From the NCBI RefSeq assembly GCF_009389715.1, contig NC_052394.1, positions 23,376,899 through 23,440,898 of the forward strand: a stretch of DNA of 64,000 nt, read 5' to 3'. This document shows positions 50,953-61,250 of this stretch, piece by piece. Source of the stretch: Phoenix dactylifera. Taxonomy: Eukaryota > Streptophyta > Magnoliopsida > Arecales > Arecaceae. Within the stretch, counting starts at the first letter, position 1, and the number at the start of each line of letters is the position of its first letter. The notes beneath the pieces are model-generated. The model worked only from the letters and a program-made list of their open reading frames with translations, did not search any database and had not been told where the DNA came from. Made by a program: the position numbers and the translations under genes.

Positions 50953-51497
50953 AAACCATTTCTTTGCAACTAGATATAACTTTAGCCCAAGTGCCCAACC
51001 ATTAAAAAATATGTATGATTAAACTGATGCCAAGAACGTACTTGAATCATTTTAGTTGTCGATAGAAGTCTCTAATGCTCTATTTTAGTTCCCCTAATCT
51101 CTTTTTGGCCTAGCAAAGTATTGTATTTTCTAAAATAAATCATTTTGCAACTAGATATACCTTTAGCCCAACCTTTAAAAGATATGTATGATTAAACTGA
51201 TGCCAAGAACATACTTGAATCATTTTAGTTGTCGATAGAAGTCTCTAATGCCCTCCTTTAGTTCCCCTAATCTCTTTTTGGTCTAGCAAAGTATTGTATT
51301 TGCTAAAATAAACCATTTCTTTGCAACTAGATATACCTTTAGCCCAACCATTAAAAGATATGTATGATTAAACTGATGCGAAGAACATACTTGAATCATT
51401 TTAGTTGTTGATAGAAGTCTCTAATGCCCTACTTTAGTTCTCCTAAACTCTTCTTGGTCTAGCAAAGTGTTGTATTTGCTAAAGTAAACCATTTTGA
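50953..51497. repeat. Three-copy tandem repeat, period ~175 bp
   Basis: Units start near AAACCATTTCTTTGCAACTA at 50953, 51137 and 51310 and share ATATGTATGATTAAACTGAT, ACTTGAATCATTTTAGTTGT and CTAGCAAAGT. A partial fourth start appears at 51485. Confidence 0.9.
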
Positions 51498-52752
51498 GAT
51501 GGTAATCGGGCTTTGATAGTGGCTCACAATCATTTTTTGCTACCCTGTCTTGTAAACTTATTTGAAAATAAATCGTTCTCCTAAAAATAATATTTTCTTG
51601 GAAGGTATATATAACTTAAAAACTCCATTCTGACTAAAAAAAAGAAAAAAAAACTAAAACCTCTGATATTTTGGAATCTTTGTTTTGTGTGAGAACATAT
51701 TTGTAATATTCTCATGACAAAGTTTTAGAAGGTGCTGCCTCGGCGTTTGCATGATTTGCAGCATGTGATATCATTGGTTGCTTTTAACATGATAATAAAG
51801 ACAACAATGATTTATAAACATCCAATAATAAAATTGTCTCATTCTTCTAGTTTCTTATCGTTATCAATGATATAATTATTATTAAACATAATTATTAAAA
51901 TTGCATGATTTAAGTTGAATGGAAGGATCCCATCTTTCCTCTCTGAAAAAAAAAGGTTGAATGAAAGGAATTACACAGGGACTCATTTAATGAGATTGCC
52001 ACCGTTGCGGGTTTTCCCAAACATAATTAAGTTTATTGATCCTTTCATCATGTTTGTTTTGTTTGACTGAAATAAATACGTGGTGACATTGCCTCGTACT
52101 GAAATTGTTCTCCACCAACCCTTCTATTCTGAAACAAATTCCTAGCTTGAACGAGGAAATGTGACCTGTCTCTAAGATTTTGTCTCTAAGATTTCGGTGC
52201 TCATGAGACTTGAGTATCTTGTACCATAATAACGGAGAATTAGACCTTAATTGACAGATTAATTTGGCATCAGTCCATGCCAACTTCGATCTATTTAACC
52301 CCCCAGTATTTTCAAATGGGCGTTTGCATTTGGCAGATCACGTTCATGGAGGATAGTGTGGTTGAGGGAAGAATAATTGATTAACTTTTAGTAGTCGTCT
52401 TTAAAGGCAAATCGCATGCATCATTTATTTTTTGAGCTTAATTTTTAAATATTTTATTTTTTAATTTCTACAGATGTATTGGTATTAGTTTGATTTAATT
52501 CAACTTATTTTAACTTAATAAACTTACGGAAACACCCTTCCAAGTTTGGATCATTTACGCATAGATTCTGAAACTTTAAAAAATACCAATTAGCCATCAA
52601 AACTTTAAATTTGTTGCAACGTGGCCCAGCCATCTATCTCTGTTCCAAAATATTATCATGAGAAAATTATATATAATAATTTTTATATAAAATATTGGAG
52701 TTGCCCTTTCTACTAACTTAGCAAAAGGCTCTTATTTTGGCAGAAATTGAAA

Positions 52753-53490
52753 GAAAGGGCTTTGAGATCTGTGTTGGCAGATGAATGTAAAGGATGGGGT
52801 GCTTTCAGAGCTGTGCAGATAGATGGATGACAAAGGACCGAGCGCTTCAAGATCCATACAAACGGATGAATGATAGAGGATAGAGTAATTTGAGATCTGT
52901 GTAGGAAGATGAATGCTAAATAATGAAGTGCTTTGAGATCTATGCAAACAGATAGATAATTAAGGATGGAGCGCTTTGAGATTTATGCAAGTAGATAGAC
53001 AATAGAGAATAAAATACTTTAAGAGTTGTGTAAACAGATGAATGATAGAGGATATAGTATTTTAAGACGTGCAACAATGCAAGCGAATAGATGATACATG
53101 ATGAAGTGCTTTGAGATTTGTGTGGGGCGAATGGATAATAGAGGACAGGTGCTTTGAGATCTATGCAGGTGAATGGATCATGGAGGAAGTGTCTCGAAAT
53201 TTATGCAGATTGTTGGATGACAAAAAAGAGGCCTTTTGAGATATGTGCATGTGGATGGATAATCGACGATGAAGCACACTGAGATCTGTGCAGGCAGATG
53301 GATGGCAAATGATGGAGCGTTTTGAGATTTATGCAGGTGGATAAATGACAGAAAATAGAATGATTGAGATATATGTAGATGGATGGATGATATCATGATA
53401 GAGAATGAAGTGGTTTAAAATCCATGTAGATGGATGGATAATAGAGGATGGAGTACTTTGAGATATGTGCAAATAGATAATGACAGAGGA
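52753..53490. repeat. Minisatellite, ~58-bp unit, about 13 diverged copies
   Basis: A core TTTGAGATCTGTGCAGGCAG followed by ATGGATGATAGAGGATGGAG recurs at roughly 55-60 bp intervals with many substitutions. The short frames seen on the minus strand are by-products. Confidence 0.85.
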
Positions 53491-54321
53491 CAACCTCTTA
53501 GAAGAAAGGATTTTTTTTTTTTTTCTGATTCCATTAGCGGTGTTAGATTCCATATAGACGGTTAAGCTATATTACAATAAATTTGAAGTTTTGGTGGCTA
53601 ATTGATACTCTTAAAACTTTTGGAGCTAACTGTAAATGGCCCAAACTTGATCGGGCATTTTTATAATTTCTCTAAGAAAAGAAAAAAAAAGAAATCAAAT
53701 GTATGAAGCCTTGCGTTAAATGTGATTAACCTAACCCCGCTCAAGGTTTATTAGTCCACGCGTTTCCAAATGCCAAAATCTCATGCCATTGGCAAACAGA
53801 TCGCCACGATCACCTAAATGCATTTCAAGAACATAAATGGAAAGGCATTTCACCTTGCACGTGTTGACTTGAACCGGGTACTGGAGCCAGTGTAATTTGG
53901 GGGGACAAGATGCATAGGATTCATTAATGATTGAACAAAAAGGACCATAGAAAAATATTTCAAGGAAGCTTCCGATGCAAAAGGTTGCGACAGGGTCAAT
54001 ACCGCCACAATCCGTGCAAAACTACTTACGTTTCTTCTTCAAACCATGAGCCAAAAAATGCCTTGCCGTGTACAATGCCTCTGTTTGGTATGTATTTAAA
54101 GGATATATATATATATATATATATATCCTGCTAAAATGAGCAATTCATACTATTTTAGCATGAATATATCAAAAAATAAAATATTCCGCAGTGCTTGGAT
54201 GCTGAGTCGGTCTATAATACATCATCAGAGTGTTTAGCTACATGAGAGACCATCCAATCTTTATTTATTTATTTATTTATTTAATATATACATGCTTCTT
54301 ATAGGGAAAAAACTACGTTGG
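53491..54321. other. Intergenic, LINE target region
   Basis: No gene seen. Contains a TA dinucleotide run (about 54103-54126) and an ATTT run (about 54262-54280). Confidence 0.5.
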
Positions 54322-54334
54322 AAAGAAACAGTTC
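54322..54334. repeat. Target-site duplication of the LINE, 5' copy
   Basis: AAAGAAACAGTTC, identical to 61238-61250 directly after the poly(A) tail. Confidence 0.85.
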
Positions 54335-54703
54335 AAGGAGTTTGCCCATCAAAGAAAAACCAAAAGGAAACTTGAGAGAGAAACTCTGGGGAAATAACGG
54401 CTAGTTACGCCGTACCTCAGAGGTGTTTAACGGCTACTTACGCCGGCGTCTTCCCTCCGGCGATCGTCACCGATCCAGCCTGACAACCCCGGAGGGGGGG
54501 GGGGGGAGGCCATTGCCCTCATTCATCCTTGCAGTCGGGTTCACCTTAGAGTAACCCCGCCGTCCAAACCGTTAGCTCAGTCTCCCCGTTCAGCGGGCCT
54601 TCATCCTCGGCCTCCTCGCAGGCGGTTCCCGGCACTCGGCTCTGTGCTTATTTTCCAGTTAACTTCCTTCCCTTCTTGCAGGTGGACTTCGTAGGGCGCC
54701 GTC
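54335..54703 (+). promoter_or_regulatory. LINE 5'UTR, ATG-free, with a direct repeat
   Basis: There is no ATG in the whole 369 bases, so scanning ribosomes would reach ORF1 directly. An 18-bp near-identical repeat TAACGGCTAGTTACGCCG / TAACGGCTACTTACGCCG occurs at 54395 and 54428 (33 bp apart). This is where an internal promoter is expected in LINEs. A 13-G run lies at 54494-54506. Confidence 0.6.
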
Positions 54704-57063
54704 ATGGATCGGAAGGGGAAGGGGAAGGCGCCGGCGGGGACGGAAGCGGGAGGTACGGCGAGAGGCTCAGGTAAGCCCAAAATACCCGGTGGAGCATTCG
54801 ACGGCGGTCGTGGGGAGCACTCCGGTGCCTGGTCGAGGCCGGGGCCGTGGGTGACTCAGTGGCCCACGGCCGCGGAGATTGAGCGGCTGAGCCGCCGCTT
54901 CCCGGAGATCGTGACGCTCCGGGAGGAACCTATCGCGGTGGCTCGCGTGGAGTGGGACGGGCGGGCTGTTGTGGTGCGCAGCCTGGGTCGTCGAGTCCCG
55001 GCCGAGTGGGTAGCCAAGGATGTGACTACCCGGGCCAAGCTCCAGGATGTGGTGGCCGTCCCTCTTGCGGACGGCTACCTAGCTCTCCGTTTCCGATCAT
55101 CGGCGGACCGTGAGCGCGCCCTCAATCTGGGACCTTGGGTAGTGGGGGGGCAACTCCTTGCTATGACCCCCTGGGTCCCCGATTTTGAGCCAGGGGAGGA
55201 GACGGCGGCGCCGGTGGAGGTGTGGCTTCGCCTTCCACGCTTGCCGCCGGAGTATTGGACACCGGCGACCATCCTGGATATTGCAAGTAGGGCCGGCCGA
55301 CCAATCGCCGTGGACGCTGTCACCGAGCAGCGACGGGCGATGGCGTTCGCCCGGGTGAAGGTTGCAGTCGATGCATCCGAACCCCTCAAACCTGGAATCC
55401 GGATCCAGGGGAAGACGAAGGTGCGGTGGCAGCCCTTCGTCTTCGAAAATTTACCTCTCCTCTGCTCCCGGTGCGGGCGAATGGGCCACATGGAGGCGGC
55501 CTGCCGGTTCCCGATGGCCTCTGGGGTGGAGGTTCCGCCACCTGTGGCGGTGGACCCTGGTGGCGGGTCGGCTTCGGCGCCCCCTGGTGTAGGGGAGGAG
55601 AACCCAGGGCTGGTATTTGGTCCCTGGATGGTGGCGACGCGGCGGAGGCCTCCGCCGCGGGAGTCCCGACCACCACGGCCGAAGGAGGCTCCACCAGTGC
55701 CTGAATCGGGGCCGTCCCGACCGCCTTCTCCGGTAGCTAGACCGGAGATGCCCGCGTCTGACCCGAGGCCTGGGTCGCCTGCCGCTCGACCGCCATCGCC
55801 AGCTGCCCTACCGGTGTCCCCTGTGGACACCGAAGGCTGGCAAAAGCCGACGAAAGTCGCCAGGCGACGATCGCCGGCGGGTGGGGGCGAGGGCTCGCAC
55901 CGAGAGCTCTCGATCCCGCTCTGGGTCGACTCGGTCGATGACCTCGACGAGGTCGACCGAGCGGCGGACTCGGCCCTGGTCGTCTCTGGGCCCAGCGAGC
56001 CGAGTCGGGGCTGCGCCAAGCGGGCCAGGGCCCCGGTGGGCCCTAGTTCGCCAAGGGGCCCAGGCAAGCAGGCCCAGTCGATTAGGCTGGGCCGCCGGGC
56101 CCGGGCCTTCAGAGCCCGACGCGGGGCCCACGGCGTGTCCCGCGCCGATGGCGCGCCCCGCGCCGATGGCGCGCCTGCCCGCGCCGATGGCGCGTCTGCC
56201 CGCGCCGAAGGCGCGCCCCGCGCCGATGGCGCGCACCGCGCCGTTGGCGAGTCGCGCGCGGGTAGTAGGCCGCGTCCGCGGGCTTCGCGACGGACCGGGG
56301 CTGTGCGGGCCCAGCTGGGTGCACGGGGTGCGATGGGTCACTCCCATCTGGCGCGGGCTCTCCGTGGGCTACGCGGGTTGGGTCGATCTGGGCCGCGGCC
56401 TTTGCTGCAGGGACGGGGCCCGCTAGCTCTATTAGGGGGGATCCTAGTGGATCTTCAGCGGGGGGCCTACAAGCCCAGTCAGCTGAGTGCTTGGGGATTG
56501 GGGCTGCGCAGGACTTTCAGGATGTGCAGGCCCAGGATGATCCGGCTTGGGATCTCGTGGAGCCAACTGGCCCTTTCCAGTATAGGTCTCCAGGTCGAGG
56601 ACCTGTCCCAGTGCAGGGGACCCACCTGCTTGTTGGTCAGACCCCTCCTGGGCGGGACCCTTGGGATTCTTTTGTGGGTTCTGGGAGAGGGCCCGATGGT
56701 GTCTACCGTTTTGGTACTCCGACCCAAGCTTTGGGTGAGCAGCACTTGGCTAGCCCAGGGGTGCCACTGGAGGCAGGTTCGGTAGAGCCCCTGACGCTTC
56801 GTGATGAGGCAACAGGGGTGCCGCTCGGAGAGGCGCCACATGAGGGTCTCCCGGAGGCAGATGCCAGTGGTGACTGCTCCACGGGATTAGCTACGGCAGA
56901 GGGGGACCACCCAGCTGTCGTGCGACTCATCAGGGCGGCAGTCATGTGCGAGGTATCTGATGAGGTCGAGCAGCTGGGGGATGTAGGCCGCCAGCCTGAG
57001 CTAGCTCCCGAGGCCCAGGGGGAGGAGGTACCTGAGGCCGACCGAGCAGTTGTTGATCCATGA
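54704..57063 (+). pseudogene. LINE ORF1 (RNA-binding gag-like protein), one frameshift
   Basis: The ATG has a good context (GTCATGG, G at -3 and +4). In the first frame, residues ~45-240 form a DUF4283-like RRM-type domain; C254-X2-C257-X4-H262-X4-C267 is a CCHC knuckle; a Pro/Arg-rich linker follows. This frame runs on to a stop at 56785, but beyond ~56.3 kb it looks unnatural. The +2-offset frame opens after stops at 56263-56268 and reads naturally (IGAAQDFQDVQAQDDPAWDL to EVPEADRAVVDP), ending at TGA 57061-57063. A one-base frameshift in or near the GC-rich repeat 56130-56400 best explains this. The protein would coat LINE RNA. Confidence 0.85.
56133..56240. repeat. GC-rich tandem repeat inside ORF1
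   Basis: Repeats of about 15-18 bases around CGCGCCGATGGCGCG, encoding RADGAP-like units. It is the likely site of slippage near the ORF1 frame change. Confidence 0.75.
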
Positions 57064-60000
57064 GGATTCTAGCCTGGAATTGTAGGAGGGCGGCCAAGCC
57101 GGCCTTCATGTCCTCCTTTAAACGGCTAGTGCAGTTCCACTGTCCTGAGATTTGTTTTCTTTGCGAGACACGTTTGTCGGGTGATGGGCTCGGTCGACTG
57201 AGGCGACGCCTGGGGAGGGACTGGGAGACCTATGCAGTCGAGTCCCAGGGGCTGTCTGGTGGCCTTTTGATCCTGTGGAGGCGGGGGGTGGCGAAGATTG
57301 ATGCCTTCCACAACTGCTCTCAACAGGTAGTGATGGTTGTTTCGGAACCTGAGGCGGACCCCTGGGTGCTGTGCGGTGTGTATGCGAGCACGGACTACAG
57401 GGTCAGGAGACCCCTTTGGCATGAGATTACCAGCTTGCTTGCCCAGGGTATCCCAACGGTGGCAGTTGGTGATTTTAATTGTATCCAAAGTGCGGATGAA
57501 AAGAGGGGAGGTGCGCCTTTCACTGATAGGATTGATAGGAGGGAGTTTCGCGACTTTGTGCAGCTAAATGGCTTGGTGGACTTAGGCTTCTCGGGGCCAC
57601 GGTTCACCTGGTGCAATAATCAGCCTGGCGGTGCTAGGGTGTGGGAGCGGCTAGATAGGGCCTTTGCTTCCCCAGACTGGATCCTTCGCTTCCCTACCTG
57701 CCGAGTTAGCCACTTACCCCGGATTGCATCGGACCATTGCCCCTTGTTGATCTCGACCTCGTCGGTATCGGGTCACCATAGTCCTTTTCGTTTTGAGAAG
57801 ATTTGGCTGTCGTACCCCCAGTCCTGGGACATTGTTCGAGAGGCGTGGCGTGTTCCGGTGCGGGGGGACGCGATGCGGCGAGTCTCACGCAAACTCGAGT
57901 TGACCAAACGGCGGCTCCGCCGTTGGAATCGCGAGGTAGTGGGTGATATTTTTCGGAGATTGGAGGGGGTGGAGGAGGAGATTACGACACTACAGGAGAG
58001 AGAAGACCTACGGGGTGCACTCCCGGAGGATGACATGTCTCATCTTTGGGGGCTTCTTGCGACGCACCACTCACTGCTACGACAGCATGAGATTTTCTGG
58101 CGACAGAAATCTCGGGTCCAATGGGTTAACGAGGGTGATCGCAACACTAGGTTTTTTCATCGGACGACGGTTATTCGGCGTCAGCGGAGTATGATCCACT
58201 CACTGCGTGATGGGTCTGGCCGCCGAGTGGAGGGTGAGCCTGCCGTTGGACAGGTTCTACTCGACTTTTTCCGCGCCAGATGGACTGAGGATGAAGGCCC
58301 TGGTGCTGATGACCACCTTCCGCGGGCTGATGTAGGTATTACTGATGATGAGAATATGACCCTGGTTCGGCCGGTGTCGGCGGAGGAGGTGCAGGAGGCA
58401 GTCTGGGCGCTAGCAGCGGACAAAGCTCCAGGACCAGATGGGTTCCCCCCTATTTTCTTCCGCAGATATTGGGGTATCATTCGGGAAGCTGTGATCGAGG
58501 CTGTCCAGTGTTTCTTCACCCAGGCAGCCATGCCTGAGGATTGGAAGGCCACTTTCATTACGCTCATCCCGAAACGCCAAGAGGCAGTGGAGCCGGGTCA
58601 CTTTAGACCCATCAGTCTATGCACAACCTTGTACAAGGTTGTGGCGAGAATCATGGTGGGCAGGATGAAGCCCCTACTGCCAAGCATTATCAGCCAAGAG
58701 CAGGGGGCTTTCATTGCGGGAAGGAACATTTCCCACAATGTCATGCTGGCTCAGGAGATGATGTGGGATCTCCAGCGGGCATCGAAGCGGGGCAGTTTGA
58801 TGGCTGTCAAGCTGGATATGGAGAGGGCTTATGACAGGATCAGATGGAGTTTTCTCCGGAGGGTACTGGAGGCTTATGGCTTCCACAGGCGATGGATTGG
58901 ATGGATCCTAGGGTGTGTCCAGGGGCCTAAGTTCTCTATTTTAGTCAACGGCACACCTTCGGTATTTTTTGAGTCCACCATGGGGCTGCGACAGGGATGT
59001 CCCTTATCCCCTTATTTATTTATCATTTGCTCTGATATATTGTCCCGTGCCCTCCAGAGGGCGTGTGCAAGCCGGGAGCTGGAGTCCTATGTTCCAACAC
59101 CGGGGGCGGGACCTGTCTCTCACCTACTTTTTGCTGACGATTGTCTTCTTTTGTCCAGAGCGCGGGTTTCGGAGGCACGTGTACTTCGCAGAGTGTTGGC
59201 AGCTTACTGTGCGGCATCCGGACAGAGAATCAACTTCACGAAGTCGGCTATCCAGTTCAGCCCCAGCACAGAGAGCAGAGTCCGACAGGAGATCAGGAGT
59301 ATCTTGCAGATGCCCGAGCAGGAGGGGACTCTGGTTTACCTGGGAGTTCCCATCACGGGCCGGAGGCTACGAGTGGCGGAGTGCTCGGGGTTGGTGCAGC
59401 GGGTCGAGAGCAGGCTGGAGGGATGGAGGGCATCTTCACTATCCATGATGGGGAGGCTGACCCTTGTCAGATCGGTGCTTGGGTCCATGCCGGTATATCT
59501 CATGGCCAACACTGTGGTCCCTAAGACGACTCTGTTGAAGATTGAACGTCTTCTCCGGAGCTTCCTCTGGGGGTCCCATGGTGGGGGTCGTGGGGTACAT
59601 TTGGTGGCCTGGGAGCGGGTATGTCGGCCCACCAGTGAGGGTGGTCTGGGAGTTCAGTCCCTTCTGGAGCGGCGTGAGACACTCATTGCACGGCACGCAG
59701 CTCGTTTCTTGTTGGAGCCACATGGGCTTTGGAGTCGGGTGATGGCAGCCAGATATGGCCGAGGGAGCCTCGAGGCGGCACGGCGCGGTCGCCGCATCTC
59801 TTTCATGTGGCGGGAGATTGGGCGGTACCTGCCGACCGTGTTAGCTCATACCAGGTGGCTGATGGGCGATGGCCGGACCATTGTTGTGACTGATGACCCA
59901 TGGGTAGATACCATTCCCTTGAGATATTGGCCGACGACGGTGGATTTCGAGGCAGCAGTAGGGCTCCGGGTGTGCGACCTCCTAGCACCAGGGAGGGCAG

Positions 60001-61190
60001 AGTGGGACGTGGACAGACTCTACCAGTTGTTCGGGGCACATCTAGCTGAGAGGATACTTGCCATGCCAGTACCAGGATGCGAGGGCCCAGATGTCAGGGT
60101 TTGGAGCACTTCGTGCAGGGCCAATGTGAGGCTGGGTGATCTGGCCCGGGTGATTCAGCGCGAGCATGAGAGTGGATGGGACGGTGCCTGGATTTGGAGG
60201 TCTAGGCTCCACCCGAGAGCAGCACTTTTCCTATGGAAGGTGATGTGGGACCGCCTTCCGACGAGAGCTGTGCTGAGCCGACGTGGTCTGGGGATCCCTG
60301 CGGAGTGTGGGGCCTGCGGTGCGGATGAGTCAGTTGATCATGTACTATTTGGATGCTTGTGGGCGCGGCAGACATGGCAGTGGACGGGTATCCCAGAGGA
60401 GGTTTGGCGGGAGAGGAGACTGTTTTTGCAGATGATACGTCAGTGGCTGACTAGTCCGCGGACATGTCAGGAGGCCATCCGAGCGATTTGCACCGCCCAC
60501 CAGATCTGGTTGGCAAGGAACGCTCGCACCTTTGGCGAGCGTCGGATGTCGCCGAGGTTTGTTGCGGAGTCCGCTCGAGCATTGGCGATGGAGTTCAGAC
60601 CTGCCAGCCCTTCAGATACGACCTTGATAGCTCGGGACACCTGGGGTTCTTTCTCTGCTCAGGCAGCTCTTCGGACGGTGTTCTTCACCTGGGAGCCCCC
60701 ACCCCCGAGTTTCCTCAAGGTCAATTTTGATGGCTCAGTACTGGACAGTGGTACACGAGGCGGTGCCGGCTTCGTCATACGAGACCCTCACTCTCGGGTA
60801 GTGGCAGCGGGCGGCTGCCGGCTTTTCGACACATCAGTGCCAGCGGCGGAGTTGCGAGCTGCCTGGGCCGGCCTCTGCCATGCGCGGCGGGTACTGCGGG
60901 CTAGCTCGATCATCTTGGAGGGCGACTCATCCACTGTTATTGGGTGGATTCGGCGGGAGAGCATTGACCATCCTCTGATCCGGGATATTAGGATGATGAT
61001 GAGGGACGTTGTGGCCTTTGAGGCCAAGCATGTATTCAGGGAGGCCAACGGAGCGGCCGACTGGGTTGCTGCATATGCAGCACACCATTCGGGATATGCC
61101 TTGTGGGCAGGAGAGCGGGAGTTGCCATTGGCACTACGCGAGATTTTGTATTTTGATGTTCTTGGGTGTATTCGGACACGCGCTGTCTGA
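57060..61190 (+). CDS. LINE ORF2: endonuclease, reverse transcriptase, RNase H
   Basis: 1376 intact codons. Endonuclease (1-230): N7, E36, D138/N140 in GDFN, D225-H226 in SDHCPL. Reverse transcriptase (~440-760): ADKAPGPDGFPPIFF, FRPISLC, KLDMERAYDRI with D586, LRQGCPLSPYLF, FADD at 691-694, YLGVPI. Zinc motif C1083-X2-C1086-X7-H1094-X4-C1099. RNase H (~1220-1345): D1224 in NFDGS, E1264, D1289, D1334. Every catalytic residue checked is present. Its ATG overlaps the ORF1 TGA as ATGA, suggesting coupled re-initiation. It would nick target DNA and copy the LINE RNA from the poly(A) end in the nucleus. Confidence 0.95.
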   Translation: MRILAWNCRRAAKPAFMSSFKRLVQFHCPEICFLCETRLSGDGLGRLRRRLGRDWETYAVESQGLSGGLLILWRRGVAKIDAFHNCSQQVVMVVSEPEADPWVLCGVYASTDYRVRRPLWHEITSLLAQGIPTVAVGDFNCIQSADEKRGGAPFTDRIDRREFRDFVQLNGLVDLGFSGPRFTWCNNQPGGARVWERLDRAFASPDWILRFPTCRVSHLPRIASDHCPLLISTSSVSGHHSPFRFEKIWLSYPQSWDIVREAWRVPVRGDAMRRVSRKLELTKRRLRRWNREVVGDIFRRLEGVEEEITTLQEREDLRGALPEDDMSHLWGLLATHHSLLRQHEIFWRQKSRVQWVNEGDRNTRFFHRTTVIRRQRSMIHSLRDGSGRRVEGEPAVGQVLLDFFRARWTEDEGPGADDHLPRADVGITDDENMTLVRPVSAEEVQEAVWALAADKAPGPDGFPPIFFRRYWGIIREAVIEAVQCFFTQAAMPEDWKATFITLIPKRQEAVEPGHFRPISLCTTLYKVVARIMVGRMKPLLPSIISQEQGAFIAGRNISHNVMLAQEMMWDLQRASKRGSLMAVKLDMERAYDRIRWSFLRRVLEAYGFHRRWIGWILGCVQGPKFSILVNGTPSVFFESTMGLRQGCPLSPYLFIICSDILSRALQRACASRELESYVPTPGAGPVSHLLFADDCLLLSRARVSEARVLRRVLAAYCAASGQRINFTKSAIQFSPSTESRVRQEIRSILQMPEQEGTLVYLGVPITGRRLRVAECSGLVQRVESRLEGWRASSLSMMGRLTLVRSVLGSMPVYLMANTVVPKTTLLKIERLLRSFLWGSHGGGRGVHLVAWERVCRPTSEGGLGVQSLLERRETLIARHAARFLLEPHGLWSRVMAARYGRGSLEAARRGRRISFMWREIGRYLPTVLAHTRWLMGDGRTIVVTDDPWVDTIPLRYWPTTVDFEAAVGLRVCDLLAPGRAEWDVDRLYQLFGAHLAERILAMPVPGCEGPDVRVWSTSCRANVRLGDLARVIQREHESGWDGAWIWRSRLHPRAALFLWKVMWDRLPTRAVLSRRGLGIPAECGACGADESVDHVLFGCLWARQTWQWTGIPEEVWRERRLFLQMIRQWLTSPRTCQEAIRAICTAHQIWLARNARTFGERRMSPRFVAESARALAMEFRPASPSDTTLIARDTWGSFSAQAALRTVFFTWEPPPPSFLKVNFDGSVLDSGTRGGAGFVIRDPHSRVVAAGGCRLFDTSVPAAELRAAWAGLCHARRVLRASSIILEGDSSTVIGWIRRESIDHPLIRDIRMMMRDVVAFEAKHVFREANGAADWVAAYAAHHSGYALWAGERELPLALREILYFDVLGCIRTRAV

Positions 61191-61237
61191 ACAACCCGTT
61201 TCAAGCAAAAAAAAAAAAAAAAAAAAAAAAAAGAAAA
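61191..61237 (+). terminator. LINE 3'UTR (16 nt) and A-rich tail
   Basis: Only ACAACCCGTTTCAAGC separates the ORF2 stop from the tail, which starts at 61207 and runs about 26 A, then GAAAAAAA. There is no AATAAA upstream. Confidence 0.85.
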
Positions 61238-61250
61238 AAAGAAACAGTTC
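61238..61250. repeat. Target-site duplication of the LINE, 3' copy
   Basis: Identical to 54322-54334. Its first few A's are shared with the tail, so the exact boundary may shift by up to three bases. Confidence 0.85.

Larger units (their letters stand above)
54335..61237 (+). mobile_element. Full-length plant LINE (L1-type, with RNase H)
   Basis: 6.9-kb non-LTR retrotransposon: 5'UTR (54335-54703), ORF1, ORF2, a 16-nt 3'UTR and an A-rich tail, bounded by 13-bp direct repeats. It is strikingly GC-rich against an AT-rich surround. The perfect target duplication, nearly pure tail and open ORF2 indicate recent insertion by target-primed reverse transcription. It is not full activity proof, because ORF1 appears frameshifted. 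Confidence 0.95.

Noticed and set aside
52732..53553. Minus-strand frames with repeated HRSQS/HLHISQS text
   Set aside because: Translation of the ~58-bp minisatellite.
55075..56067. 330-codon antisense frame in the LINE
   Set aside because: Mirror of GC-rich ORF1 coding sequence; no ATG context or protein features, and the sense strand has the CCHC knuckle and RRM-like domain.
55881..56426. 181-codon third-frame ORF in the LINE
   Set aside because: Product of the GC-rich repeat (PAPMAR units); codon usage unlike either flank.
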